A stretch of DNA of 64,000 bases. Origin: Craterostigma plantagineum (taxonomy: Eukaryota; Streptophyta; Magnoliopsida; Lamiales; Linderniaceae). Location of the stretch: the NCBI GenBank assembly GCA_027422505.1, contig JAPQWV010000017.1:19221501-19285500 (forward strand), given 5' to 3'. The notes under the pieces are model-generated. The model was not told where the DNA came from and made no database searches. It saw only the letters and a program-made list of their open reading frames with translations. The translations under genes and the position numbers were made by a program. Shown here piece after piece: positions 34,820 to 43,507 of the stretch (positions within the stretch are counted from its first letter, which is position 1; the number at the start of each line of letters is the position of its first letter).

Positions 34820-35160
34820 TTCCATTCCTGACAATAATAAGAACCATCATTCACGGACCATCCTTTCTAATAAGCCATACGCATTGGCCACCGCAACGAC
34901 CGTACAATCTCCGTGTAATAACTCCATAGACTCCATTACCGTTAGATGTGTAGAGATCGCAGTAATATTTCTTGGTTCGAAATATGTTTTCTTCAAAACT
35001 CCAGCGAATGCCTTGGCGGTAACCTAGCTCGTGGGTTCCCAGACCACCGCCTGGTGAATAGCAGTTTGCCCTAATGTTTTCATTGGGAACGACGTCATTT
35101 TGAATCACCGGTTCTACTCTTGGGAAGAGTGTCAATTTGGCCTCGGCTGTGGTTGGTTTG
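34813..35160 (-). pseudogene. SPH gene 4, part 2: mature domain, frameshifted
   Basis: From 35,155 downward it reads PTTAEAKLTLFPRV and then the SPH core: ENIRANCYS, LGTHELGYRQGIRW, KKYYCDLYTS, NGVYGV and RCGGQCVWLIRKDG. The fifth conserved cysteine codon has lost one base, giving a premature TGA at 34853-34851. The shifted frame continues with YYCQEWK to a TGA at 34815-34813, the family C-terminus. The start codon and signal peptide are at 28,495-28,567 on the other strand. The gene is therefore broken three ways: insertion, inversion and a 1-base deletion. Confidence 0.9.
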
Positions 35161-35613
35161 TGTTAGCGTGGCAGCAGGCCCGGTCGAGTAATATCGTGGC
35201 TAATATTTGAGTAATTAAAGATAAAAGTCGACACCGAGATTTAACGTGGAAAACCCCCAGACAAATCGGGGTAAAACCACGGGCAAGGAAGAAGAATCCA
35301 CTATAGAGGAAAAATATAGGAGTTACAACCTCTCAATCTATAAAGGAGAAAACCCTCAATATCTCTCTTTTATAGTCGGAGAAAATACCCGACAAACTCT
35401 CTATTTTTTATTTCTCTCTATTTTCCCTATTGCACTCTTTGCTTTGTGCTTCTGTGTGGTGAATATACGTTTGTGGGATTGCCTATTTATAGGCAATAGA
35501 ACTTGCACAAATGAGGTAATTGCTTACCTCATTTACAAATGCGAACACGATGACCATTCAATTCTCATGTGATTTTTTTTTTCTTTTGACTTGTATAGCC
35601 GCATGTTCTGACA
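35161..35613 (-). repeat. solo LTR of the element D family
   Basis: A single LTR of 453 bp, same orientation as the LTRs of D. It has no internal sequence. Its 5-bp flanks GTTTG (35156-35160) and TATCC (35614-35618) do not match each other but complement those of D. It lies inside the SPH gene 4 coding region as now arranged. Confidence 0.92.
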
Positions 35614-35683
35614 TATCCCACAATTTTGAGACGAGATGCAAAAGGAAATTATTAGTCTCGTCGATTTTCTAAATTTTGTGTCC

Positions 35684-35998
35684 CACAACAAGAAAACATA
35701 GCATGAAAAATTGATATGGATTCATTTTGTGTCTAAAGATGAGCAAATGGATTCAGAGGCAGTTTTTTATTTATTCCAAAACAAACTTATGTCTTTATTC
35801 AGAAACGCATTAGATTCATACATAAAAACGGAAATGTGACAAAATTAGAAACGATATTCTATCCTTGTCGAAATTTGATACGAGAACAACAACTACACAA
35901 TCAGACGTATAATTCTGTGTGTAATGACTCAACATATATATGAAATTTTGGTTTAAGCACCGAATTTTCTGTGTCTATTATGTTTTTCTCTAGTAGTG
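35684..35998 (-). mobile_element. CACTA-like MITE
   Basis: On the minus strand it begins CACTACTAGAGAAAAACATA and then TAGACACAG, matching the start of the element at 53,364. The other end reads CACAACAAGAAAACATAG inwards. It is ~315 bp and non-coding. Flanks TCC/CCC agree at two of three bases, consistent with a 3-bp duplication. Confidence 0.7.
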
Positions 35999-36405
35999 CC
36001 CGTTCTTTTAACAAAGTACGGCCCTCAAGTAGACCCTGAAAATTTGTGGTCCTGTCAGTTTGGCCATAAAGAATATATATTTCTTACGCCATAAAAATTA
36101 GCCTTAAAAATATATTCTGCTTACGTGTATATGATATTGAGTCCGAATTAGGCCCTAAAAATGGGCCTATGCAATAGACCTAGATGCACTGGTCAAAATC
36201 CGACCTTAAGAGTTGCGTCCGGAATCATCCAATAACCGAAAATGAGGTTCAAGTTAATGTGGGACTAGGTGATATTGTTGGGATACCTCTTTTGAAAAAA
36301 AAATGCTTAAGTATAAGGGTTTTATTTAATTCATTGGGCAAGGCGAAGCCAAGAATAACATTATTGTATAATATATTATCACCATGGGACTAAAACAGCA
36401 GCAAA
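35999..36405. other. 3' flank of the germin-like gene, nothing else identified
   Basis: AT-rich stretch with repeated GGCC(A/C)TAAAAAT words near 36,060-36,170. No gene is seen. Confidence 0.45.
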
Positions 36406-37056
36406 CTATTCACCATTGATCTTAGGCTCGGGCCCGAAGAGCCCACCGTTAAAAACCTCAGTGTCCAAATCCTGGCTGTTGAAAGCAATCAATGCCGACG
36501 TAGGCGAATTTTCCACATTCCTCTGATAATGAACCAATCCCCGAGGCACAACATAGGCATCGCCCTTTCCGAGCATCTTAACGTAGAGAACCTTCTCATC
36601 GAGCCGCGAGCTAACAAACCCTACCTCCATCGAGCCCTCGAGGACCACCATGACCACCGTGGCGGTTCGGTGGATGTGGGGCGGGATGTAACCGTTGGGC
36701 TCCTGATCGAGCCTCGCGAGCGAAATCCCGAGGGAGTTGAGGCCCGGGATTTGGAGCGGGCCCACGGGCTTTAGGGACGTTCTATACATGTTTGACGTGT
36801 TTGTTCCCGGGATGTGGAGTTTGCCGGCGTAGTAGAAGTCGTCCGCCGTGACGTTTGAAGGGTCCTTGCATGGATATACGCCGTTTTCGTCATTTTTTTT
36901 GAATTCGGCGACGCAGAAATCTTGTAATAATGTTGAAGGGTTGTTCGAATCGAGGGCTTGCGCTGCTATTATGATGCTTATGAAGGAGGATAAGAAGAAG
37001 AGGCAATTTTTATGTTCAAGGCCAGACTTTCTTATGGCCATGGATGTTGAAGCCAT
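36406..37056 (-). CDS. germin-like protein, cupin fold, with altered metal site
   Basis: A 216-residue single-exon protein. Residues 1-34 are a signal peptide (cleavage near AAQA/LDSN), so it is probably secreted to the cell wall. Conserved features are FCVA and YPCKDP with the N-terminal disulphide pair C48-C63, the LQIPGLNSLGISLARLD block, PPHIH, and VPRGLVHYQRN. In germins the first cupin motif supplies two His and one Glu, and the second supplies a His. Here H127, H129 and H176 are present, but the Glu position is V134 (TATVVM). The protein ends at PKINGE, about 15 residues short of most family members, without the last helix. It may be a non-enzymatic relative or a gene beginning to decay. 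Germin-likes often act as superoxide dismutases; that is doubtful here. N68 (NVT) and N86 (NTS) could be glycosylated. Confidence 0.9.
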   Translation of the reverse strand: MASTSMAIRKSGLEHKNCLFFLSSFISIIIAAQALDSNNPSTLLQDFCVAEFKKNDENGVYPCKDPSNVTADDFYYAGKLHIPGTNTSNMYRTSLKPVGPLQIPGLNSLGISLARLDQEPNGYIPPHIHRTATVVMVVLEGSMEVGFVSSRLDEKVLYVKMLGKGDAYVVPRGLVHYQRNVENSPTSALIAFNSQDLDTEVFNGGLFGPEPKINGE

Positions 37057-37449
37057 TTTAATGTGGTTTAGTTAGGGTATTCAATTTATTGTTCACAGAA
37101 GTAGATAAAAATAAGAGGCAATTGTCTTTATGATCTTTGTAGACAAATATAAAGCATATTATTTCATTTTTTTTTCCAAAGTGAAGATGATAAGCCAATA
37201 AATGGAACCTCCGGGAAATCTTAAAGTTGTTGGGATTGTAATAACTGAGTTAGAAAGTTGAAGATTTATGTAATAAACTTTCATGCATATAAGACCAATC
37301 CGTAATAAGATTAGAGTAAGAGTAACTGTAGTCACATTACTTTCATGTAAGTTGCTTTTAACCCTCTAACTTATCTCGGTTCAAAATTTGTCTGATGAGA
37401 TTTAGGAGTTGACTAAATTTGTTTTCGTCCTCATTGACTTACTAGATTG
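37057..37449. other. intergenic; contains an SPH-promoter-like segment (37,165-37,320)
   Basis: The words GTGAAGA-GA, GAAGATTTATGTAATAAA-TTTCATGCA and AATAAGATTA follow in the same order as upstream of SPH gene 1 (about 3,565-3,675). This looks like a duplicated SPH upstream region, now separated from SPH gene 2 by the MULE. Confidence 0.55.
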
Positions 37450-37665
37450 CTATTTACCGCCCTCTTTTTCCTAGTCACCGCCCCCTAAAGGGCTGAAAAA
37501 AGACGAGCCCTTTTGATTTTAAATTTCTATTTATAGTCCTTTTTCCATACAACACTTTTGATATCGCAATCACATATCCAAATCAGAGTCAAACATAAAA
37601 AAAAAATCAAATCGCAATGAGTCATCTATTTGGGAAAGGGAAAGGTCAAAAGAAAGGGCCTATTG
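37450..37665. repeat. left terminal inverted repeat of the MULE
   Basis: Pairs with 41440-41666 in inverted orientation with small gaps. The outer 60 bp match best. Confidence 0.8.
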
Positions 37666-37739
37666 GAACGGATGGTTAGCAAATTCTCATAAATTTCGCT
37701 CGTATGTACGCGAATTCTCGCACATCGATCGGATTCGAT

Positions 37740-38005
37740 CCAAAAATCGGGCCCGGCCGAAGTAGATTTTCGGCCCACACAAGGAGTGACCGAACAACAA
37801 TTTCGATCACCCCTTGTGACGGCCGAAATTCGATTTCGGTCACCCTCTGAGGTGACCGAAATATTTGCTCGGCCGTAACTGTCCCAGCCGAAATTTTCAT
37901 TCGGCTGGGACGGCTGCGGCCGAGATAAGATTTTGGCTCCTCTAGAGGTAGTCGAAATCTCTATTCGGTCGCCTCTTAGAGGAGCCGAATTTCGTTTTGG
38001 CTGAC
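37740..38005. repeat. subterminal palindromes of the MULE, left side
   Basis: Multiple (A/T)TTTCGG and CCGAAAT words face each other. One forms a perfect hairpin with 10-bp arms CCCAGCCGAA/TTCGGCTGGG at 37883-37909. Similar words lie at 41,285-41,410 on the other side. Confidence 0.7.
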
Positions 38006-38055
38006 AATTTTTTTTTCTAGACTTGGAGAGGGAAGTCCACACCCCGGAGGATTCC

Positions 38056-39610
38056 ATGGGCGACGGGATAAACTACAGTGAGCATTTCCGCGAAGGAGGA
38101 CGATTTCCGACCGACGTGGAAGCCATTAACTGGGCGAAAGGCGTCGCTATTGCTCTTGGTTTCGAGGTGTTATTTCGTCGCAAGAAATGCGGTACGAAAA
38201 AATTGATTAGATGTTCTCGCGGAGAACGTTATGGAGGCAAGGAGGATGAATTGGAGAGGCGGTCGAAATCTAACAAGTGCAGGTGTCCATTTGTAGTCAT
38301 AGCCCAGCAGGATCCTGCTACTAGGGAAGGGTACATTCGTACGGGCGCACCTGAGAATTCCATACACAATCACCCTCTGATGCAGTATCCCGAGGGACAC
38401 TGCCAGATGAGTGGGTTAAGCAGCGAGGCAACGAAGGTCGTAGAGGAAATGACTGCTGCGCAAGCGAAACCAGCTCATATCCTCTCAGCGATGAGGGCTC
38501 GACACGCAGAAGATAACGCAACAATCCGACATATATACAATTACAGAGATCGTTTGAAGAAGGAATATTCTGAGGGTCGAGACACTGTGAGCTAGTTGAT
38601 GCACTAGGCGACAGAGGCCGGATATTTTGTTGACACGTTGAGAGACGAGGAGACTAATGCGCTGACACATGTCTTTCTCGCACACCCGAAGTCACTTGCA
38701 CTGGTGAGGACGTATCCTTATTTTATTGGGATTGACTCTACGTACAAGACCAATCGATATAAGATGCCTCTAGTTGAGATTATAGGGATGACTCCCTGTA
38801 ATCATAACTTTCTGTGTGGGTTTGCCGTCATGGAGGACGAGACGGAGAGAAGTTATTGGTGGATGTTGAATTCTCTTCGGAATATTCTGGGTCCAGGTGT
38901 CCACCCTTCGGCGATTGTGACTGATCGTGAGTTGGGCCTTTTTCGACCGGTACATATGGTATTTCCGCATGCTTACCATCTGTTGTGCACGTGGCATATT
39001 TATAAAGATGTGGAGAACAAAGTTTATAGGATGGCGGGGCAAAACAAGAAGACCGCAGCGCACTTCACGCATAATTCCTGGAAAAAGGTCGTAGAAGCTC
39101 CGACGGAAGACGAATACGAGAAGGCAGTGAGTGACATGCGTCTGCGTTGGCTAGCCAACTCAGATATCGTTAAGTATGTGGAGGAGACATGGTTGGTGCA
39201 TAAGGAGAAGTTCGCCAAAGCTTGGACGAACCATGTGCTTCATTTCGGGAACACCACTACATGTCGTGTGGAGAGTGCTCACAGCGAGCTGAAAGGATGG
39301 CTGAATTCGGCCACTGGGTCTTGACACCGTATGGGTGAAGGTGCACGAGCAGATTCAGAACCAGTTGATTCGCATCAGAAAGGTAAATTAATTATTATTA
39401 CGTGTCAAACGAAATCCTTATCTAATATTTTTTTATGTTGACGTGCAGGCACTAGAGGAGTCCCGGTCGAAACGACCTATTGGGATGTCAGGATTTCCAT
39501 TCCTAACATTATTATACAGAGTTTCACACCGTGCAATATCGATAATGGATCGTGAGCTGCGGCGGGCCAAAGAGTTGTCGAATGAGGTTTACCCAGGTGC
39601 GGATGTGTAG
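38056..39610 (+). pseudogene. FAR1-like/MULE transposase, two exons, inactivated
   Basis: ATG at 38056 opens a FAR1-type zinc-binding N-terminal domain (FPTDVEAINWAKGVAIALGF; Cys residues at IRCSR and KCRCPF; HNH at the end). The MULE transposase core follows from about 38,680, with the catalytic D in FIGIDSTYKTN, D in IVTDRELG and a later E in CRVESAHSE. In-frame TAGs at 38593-38595 and 38605-38607 and a frameshift near 39,320 destroy it. An intron at 39383-39448 (GT...AG) leads to exon 2 (SRSKRPIGMSG...RVSHRAISIM), ending at TAG 39608-39610. It would have mobilised the surrounding MULE. Confidence 0.85.
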
Positions 39611-39627
39611 TACGACGTACGCACCAA

Positions 39628-41268
39628 CTACCACGTGCTTGCGAGCTTCAGCAATGCGTGGACAACAACTACGGTGTTTCTGTAGAATGCTTGCACGACT
39701 TCTAGAGGACACTCACAATCGGCGAGGGAGTAATTCTCGATATTTCTGATCAAGAGCGCGTATACCCTCGAGGGTGCGTAGAGCTCAACGATATCCTGAT
39801 ATCTAACCCAGCCCACAAAAAGAGTCCTCATGTGCTGCGCCGCTGGATCAGGACCGTACGTCAACCAAGCAACCTGATAACAGTTCGTGATTTATATATA
39901 ATTGTCGTGAATATCGAATATAAATTGTTAATATACCTCGCTCGCAGTCATCATGTCTAGCTGACGGCGGATCTCAATCAAACGGTGGACCGTCCGCTCG
40001 TACTGAGATACAGACCACATTCAAGATCGTGCCTGGCCAGGCTCCACATGATGGGGTAGACGGTGTGGGCGGAAGCATGGGAAGTACTCGTAGATCCACA
40101 CCTGTAGTAATGACATGCACCCAGCTAAACCCCTTGCATCCGCTCGGCTTGCGAGGCCAAGCTGGCGATAGAGGTAAGCAAGAGCGGCCGAACCCCACGA
40201 GTAATGCTGGCAGATGGCAGCGAGCGGTAGAACTCATGCATGATGTCGGGCTTCACCCGGTTCCCGCTCTTGTCGACGAACAGCGTCCACCCCAATAGAA
40301 TCCACAGCCAAGCGATGGCCTGGAACCCCGCCGGCCGACCCTCCCGCATCCTCTGCATCACGTCTTTCGACGCGACCCCACCGCCTCTCCAACAACCCCT
40401 CAGCCCGTCTGCGGAGACGCCCACAATCTCTCTCGCCGCGATCTGCTGGTCGCCAGCGTCTGGTGTGCCCGATACCGTCGTCCCGTCGATCGGGATACGC
40501 AGGATCTGCTCGACGTCGTGGAGCATGATCGTCATCTCCCCCCACGGCATGTGGAAGGTGTTCGTTTCGGGGTGCCAGCGCTCCACAAATGCGCACAGAA
40601 GAGGCTGGTCCAAGTGATCCACCATGGCATCTGTGAGGTGCGTAAGCCCGTGCCATCGATCTCGCTCTGCGTCTCCGGCAGGAATTGGCAGTTACACTGC
40701 TTCAGTGATCGAAGCACTAACGCCCGCTGCTCGCACTTCAGCAAGGGCCTCTCCTCCTCACCCATCCAGATGCGGGGCGCGATGTGCCCCAGGTAATTAG
40801 GGATCACCTCGCCATCTTCTGGACCAGCAGGCTGTGGCCCCTGCACCCTCCAGGAATTGTCATCTACGACCCTGGAGCGCTTGCTCCCTATTTGATTTTT
40901 TACGAATACCCCAAAAATAAATTTAATTTTTTGTACGTGTATTAAGACACGACATCGCAAGTCAGTTTATACTGGAGAAGGGAATTACCTGAGGAGACCG
41001 GTATCGCATCGTCGTCGGATGACTCAAACGATGCCGCATCGTAGGGCACCTCCTCATCCGCGTGTGCCTCCTCATCCGCATGCGGATCGTAATCCGCATA
41101 TACAAAATGAGAATCGCCCGCTCGCTGCCGCCTCTCCTCCTCCCGTTCCCTGCGAACGGATGCATCAACTCCCCGCGCCCTCGTGTGACGCTCTCCAGAT
41201 CCCTCCAACGGAGGGGATCTGCTGCTCCCTCCGAGTAGGGACTTCCCACCCTTGGCCTGCAACATATT
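39628..41268 (-). pseudogene. plant mobile domain (PMD) gene inside the MULE, decayed
   Basis: An acidic N-terminal exon ends near 40,990 at a GTAATT donor. The PMD core follows: IDGTGL, CAFVERWHPETNTFHMPWGEM, LRIPIDG, WLWILLGWTLF. In a shifted frame come AYLYRQLGLASRADARGLAG and LLQVWIYEYFPCFRPHR. A third exon (39873-39628) has YGPDPAAQHMRTLFVGWVRYQDIVELYAPSRV. Lesions: a frameshift near 40,650, another near 40,215 and a stop near 40,025. It is related to the intact gene at 57,949-60,058. PMD proteins of this MAIN/MAIL type act in silencing and meristem maintenance in plants; the function of transposon copies is not known. Confidence 0.82.
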
Positions 41269-41284
41269 TTTAAAAACAAAAAAA

Positions 41285-41666
41285 TTGGCCGACCGAACTC
41301 TAGTTTCAGTCGGACCATAATCCGACCGGCGACCGATTTCGGTCGGCCAAGTCACGACCGAAATCGGATTTCGGTCGGATTATGGTCCGACCGAAATCAC
41401 GTTTCGGTCGTCACTTAGCCGGTCGTCACCCCCTTTCTCTTTCCCTTTCCTTGTCGTCGATCCATTGCGATTTGCAAAATTCTCTATATTTTGTCTGATT
41501 TGGATGTGTGATTTGAAAATGGTTGTGTGGTAAAGGATTTTAAATACAAATTCTTATTTTTTATTATATTTTATCTTTTTAAATTAATTTAAATAACATA
41601 GGGGCAAAAAGATCTTCTTTCAGCCCTTTAGGGGGCGGTAACAAGTAAAAAGGGGGCGGTAAATAG
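41285..41666. repeat. right subterminal palindromes and terminal inverted repeat of the MULE
   Basis: 41285-41410 has repeated GACCGAAATC/GATTTCGGTC pairs with one near-perfect palindrome centred at about 41,365. 41440-41666 is the right TIR. Confidence 0.75.
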
Positions 41667-42348
41667 TACCCCTTGTCTTATTGTTCATAACTAGTTCAAT
41701 ATGATACAGAATTAATGATAAATAGTCATTCTTGTAAATTTTCCGGCATATGTCATAAATAATCCTCTTATACACTACAATTTAATTATCTCGTTGAAGC
41801 AATCATATTTTTTTTGTCGGAAGCAATAAAAAAAAGGCATGGAAAATTTACAAAATAGAATATTCTAGTTAAGGGGTATAAAGATACTAAATTGGTTTTG
41901 GACATAGACAAGTAGCGCACAAAAATGAGTTTTGTGACATTATAGGACTATTTTTCGGGTATCTGCTAATAGTCTAAAAGTCATATAAGATCTGCAATAA
42001 AATTTGGTATATTCTAACAATCATGATTCAATCAAACGAAACTAATGGTTTGCTTTTAAAAATCTAAATTTAGGATTAAGAATCATGTCTATAGTTGCGA
42101 TTATAACTACCAAATCTGAATATTTTTCCGCCAAGCTTATTTCCATTTATTTTCAGCTTCTTTTCCTTAGTTAATCTCCAGCTAATATAAATATGGCAAC
42201 AACTTATAAAATATGATTTGCTCAATTTAGTAGGCCAATTATTGTCTATATGAATTAAACCCTATATATACGCGTCCCACACCTATCATCTCCTTGTGTG
42301 TATTCTCAAAGAACAGAAACCCTAGACTTCGACTCTCCGTCTTAAACC
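41667..42348. other. upstream region of SPH gene 2
   Basis: AT-rich, no gene. It ends with the promoter below. Confidence 0.5.
42263..42270 (+). promoter_or_regulatory. TATA box of SPH gene 2
   Basis: TATATATA lies about 80 bp upstream of the ATG at 42349. Confidence 0.5.
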
Positions 42349-42843
42349 ATGACAAACCCTTTCAAACAAAACCTCCTTCTCACAACATTAGTCCTATATT
42401 TATCTTTAATAATCCTCATCATCAAGCCAACCACATCCTCATTATTACCATCACCATCATCAGTAGAAGGAAATAATGATATCCAACCATCTGCGATATT
42501 CCCGAAGATAGTCGTGAAGATTATAAGTGTCGTCCTTAGCGAAAAGATCAAAGCAAACTGCAGTTCATCGAGTAATATCGATAGGGGAAGGCACGAGCTT
42601 TCTAACGGAGAAAGTTTTTCTTGGGATTTTCTCGACGTCACCTTTGGTGTAGCGGGGAAGCATTACTGCGATTTTTACACATCGCATGGTAGCGGAAACT
42701 ATGGCGTTTTCAGTCGGAGATTATATGATATATGTGGTGCTTCATGTTGGTGGTATATCGGAGTAGATGGTCCGTGCTTGCAGAAGAAAGATCCCAACTT
42801 GTATTATTGTCAGCCTTGGAAGATTAAACCTATGGCTAACTAA
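42349..42843 (+). CDS. S-protein homologue (SPH), gene 2
   Basis: A 164-residue predicted secreted protein in a single exon. Residues 1-31 form a signal peptide (LVLYLSLIILII core). A longer Ser/Pro linker (32-50) precedes the SPH domain: PKIVVKIISVVL, IKANCSS, GRHELSNGESFSWDF, KHYCDFYTS, GSGNYGVF, the C-x3-C-W-W pair and YYCQPWK. The cysteines are C71, C107, C129, C133, C143 and C154, the same order as in gene 1. It is the closest match here to the broken gene 4, including the KPTT signal-peptide end. Its role is unknown beyond family membership; the founding poppy proteins control pollen rejection. Confidence 0.93.
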   Translation: MTNPFKQNLLLTTLVLYLSLIILIIKPTTSSLLPSPSSVEGNNDIQPSAIFPKIVVKIISVVLSEKIKANCSSSSNIDRGRHELSNGESFSWDFLDVTFGVAGKHYCDFYTSHGSGNYGVFSRRLYDICGASCWWYIGVDGPCLQKKDPNLYYCQPWKIKPMAN

Positions 42844-43502
42844 TAGTATAAGTGATTTATTTTAATGCTTATTACATTATGTTTTCGTGCGGTAATGAAT
42901 GTATAATTATCCGAATCAGTTGAAATATATTATATGTGAATCATTTTACTGATTGGGTCAGCATAAGTGGGGTGTCCACATTTTTGTAAATCATATTATT
43001 AACATTGTTTAATTGATTATTATATATTTCAGATCATTTGCATACCAAGCGACCCTTTGGAAGAAATACCTCCATCAAAAAATAACAGTGACAAAATAAC
43101 ATCTAGGGTATCTTCGGATTTGAACACTATAATAACAGTAATAAGAAAAATGTTCCAATTCAGTTAAAATGGATTATTGTTTAATTAATTGTCCCTGGGT
43201 TATTATTATAACATATTTATAAAATTTTTTAATCGAGTTTTCTTCACGATTAATATATAGTTATATATGATTTAAGATATCTACACCAATTTATTTCTTT
43301 TCAGTTATTATATTTAATCTAGAACATTCAGAAAATTTTTTCTTTCAAGTAAAATAGCTTCTTTTTTTTCAAAATAAAATATATTGATCAAGAGGTAAGT
43401 CATTCTTGTAATTTTAGCAATTCGTAATGACAATAGTAACACAATAGAAAATTAATAACACTAGTAATAATAATGATAATAATAATCTAATTTTAATATA
43501 TT
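42844..43502. other. intergenic between SPH gene 2 and element C
   Basis: AT-rich, with no gene or clear repeat end. Confidence 0.45.
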
Positions 43503-43507
43503 TGTAT
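43503..43507. repeat. target-site duplication TGTAT, left copy, element C
   Basis: Identical to 53354-53358. Confidence 0.93.

Larger units (their letters stand above)
33648..35160. other. inverted 1.5-kb segment between element D and the solo LTR
   Basis: The segment starts GGATA and ends GTTTG. Reverse-complemented it would start CAAAC, matching the left flank of D, and end TATCC, matching the right flank of the solo LTR. It carries the body of SPH gene 4 and a hAT-like element. All other SPH genes here are on the plus strand, and flipping the segment puts gene 4 on the plus strand too. Confidence 0.85.
37450..41666. mobile_element. Mutator-like element (MULE) with transposase and captured PMD gene
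   Basis: Terminal inverted repeats of about 220 bp start CTATTTACCGCCC at 37450 and end GGGCGGTAAATAG at 41666. They share CACCGCCCCCTAAAGGGCTG, CATATCCAAATCAGA and AAATCGCAATG blocks in inverted order. Inside are a FAR1/MULE transposase gene on plus and a PMD-type gene on minus, convergent and nearly touching at 39,610/39,628. Both are mutated. A clean 9-bp target duplication is not seen. Combination of a MULE transposase with PMD genes is known in plants. Confidence 0.85.

Noticed and set aside
28563..35618. LTR-LTR homologous recombination or misassembly as the cause of the crossed flanks
   Set aside because: Crossovers inside LTRs, or assembler mistakes at repeats, leave each unique flank joined to its original LTR end. 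Here both sides of the CAAAC site carry the same (U5) end and both sides of the TATCC site the same (U3) end, which neither process creates.
39528..39749. Short frames between the MULE transposase and PMD genes as independent genes
   Set aside because: They are shadows of transposase exon 2 and the last PMD exon.
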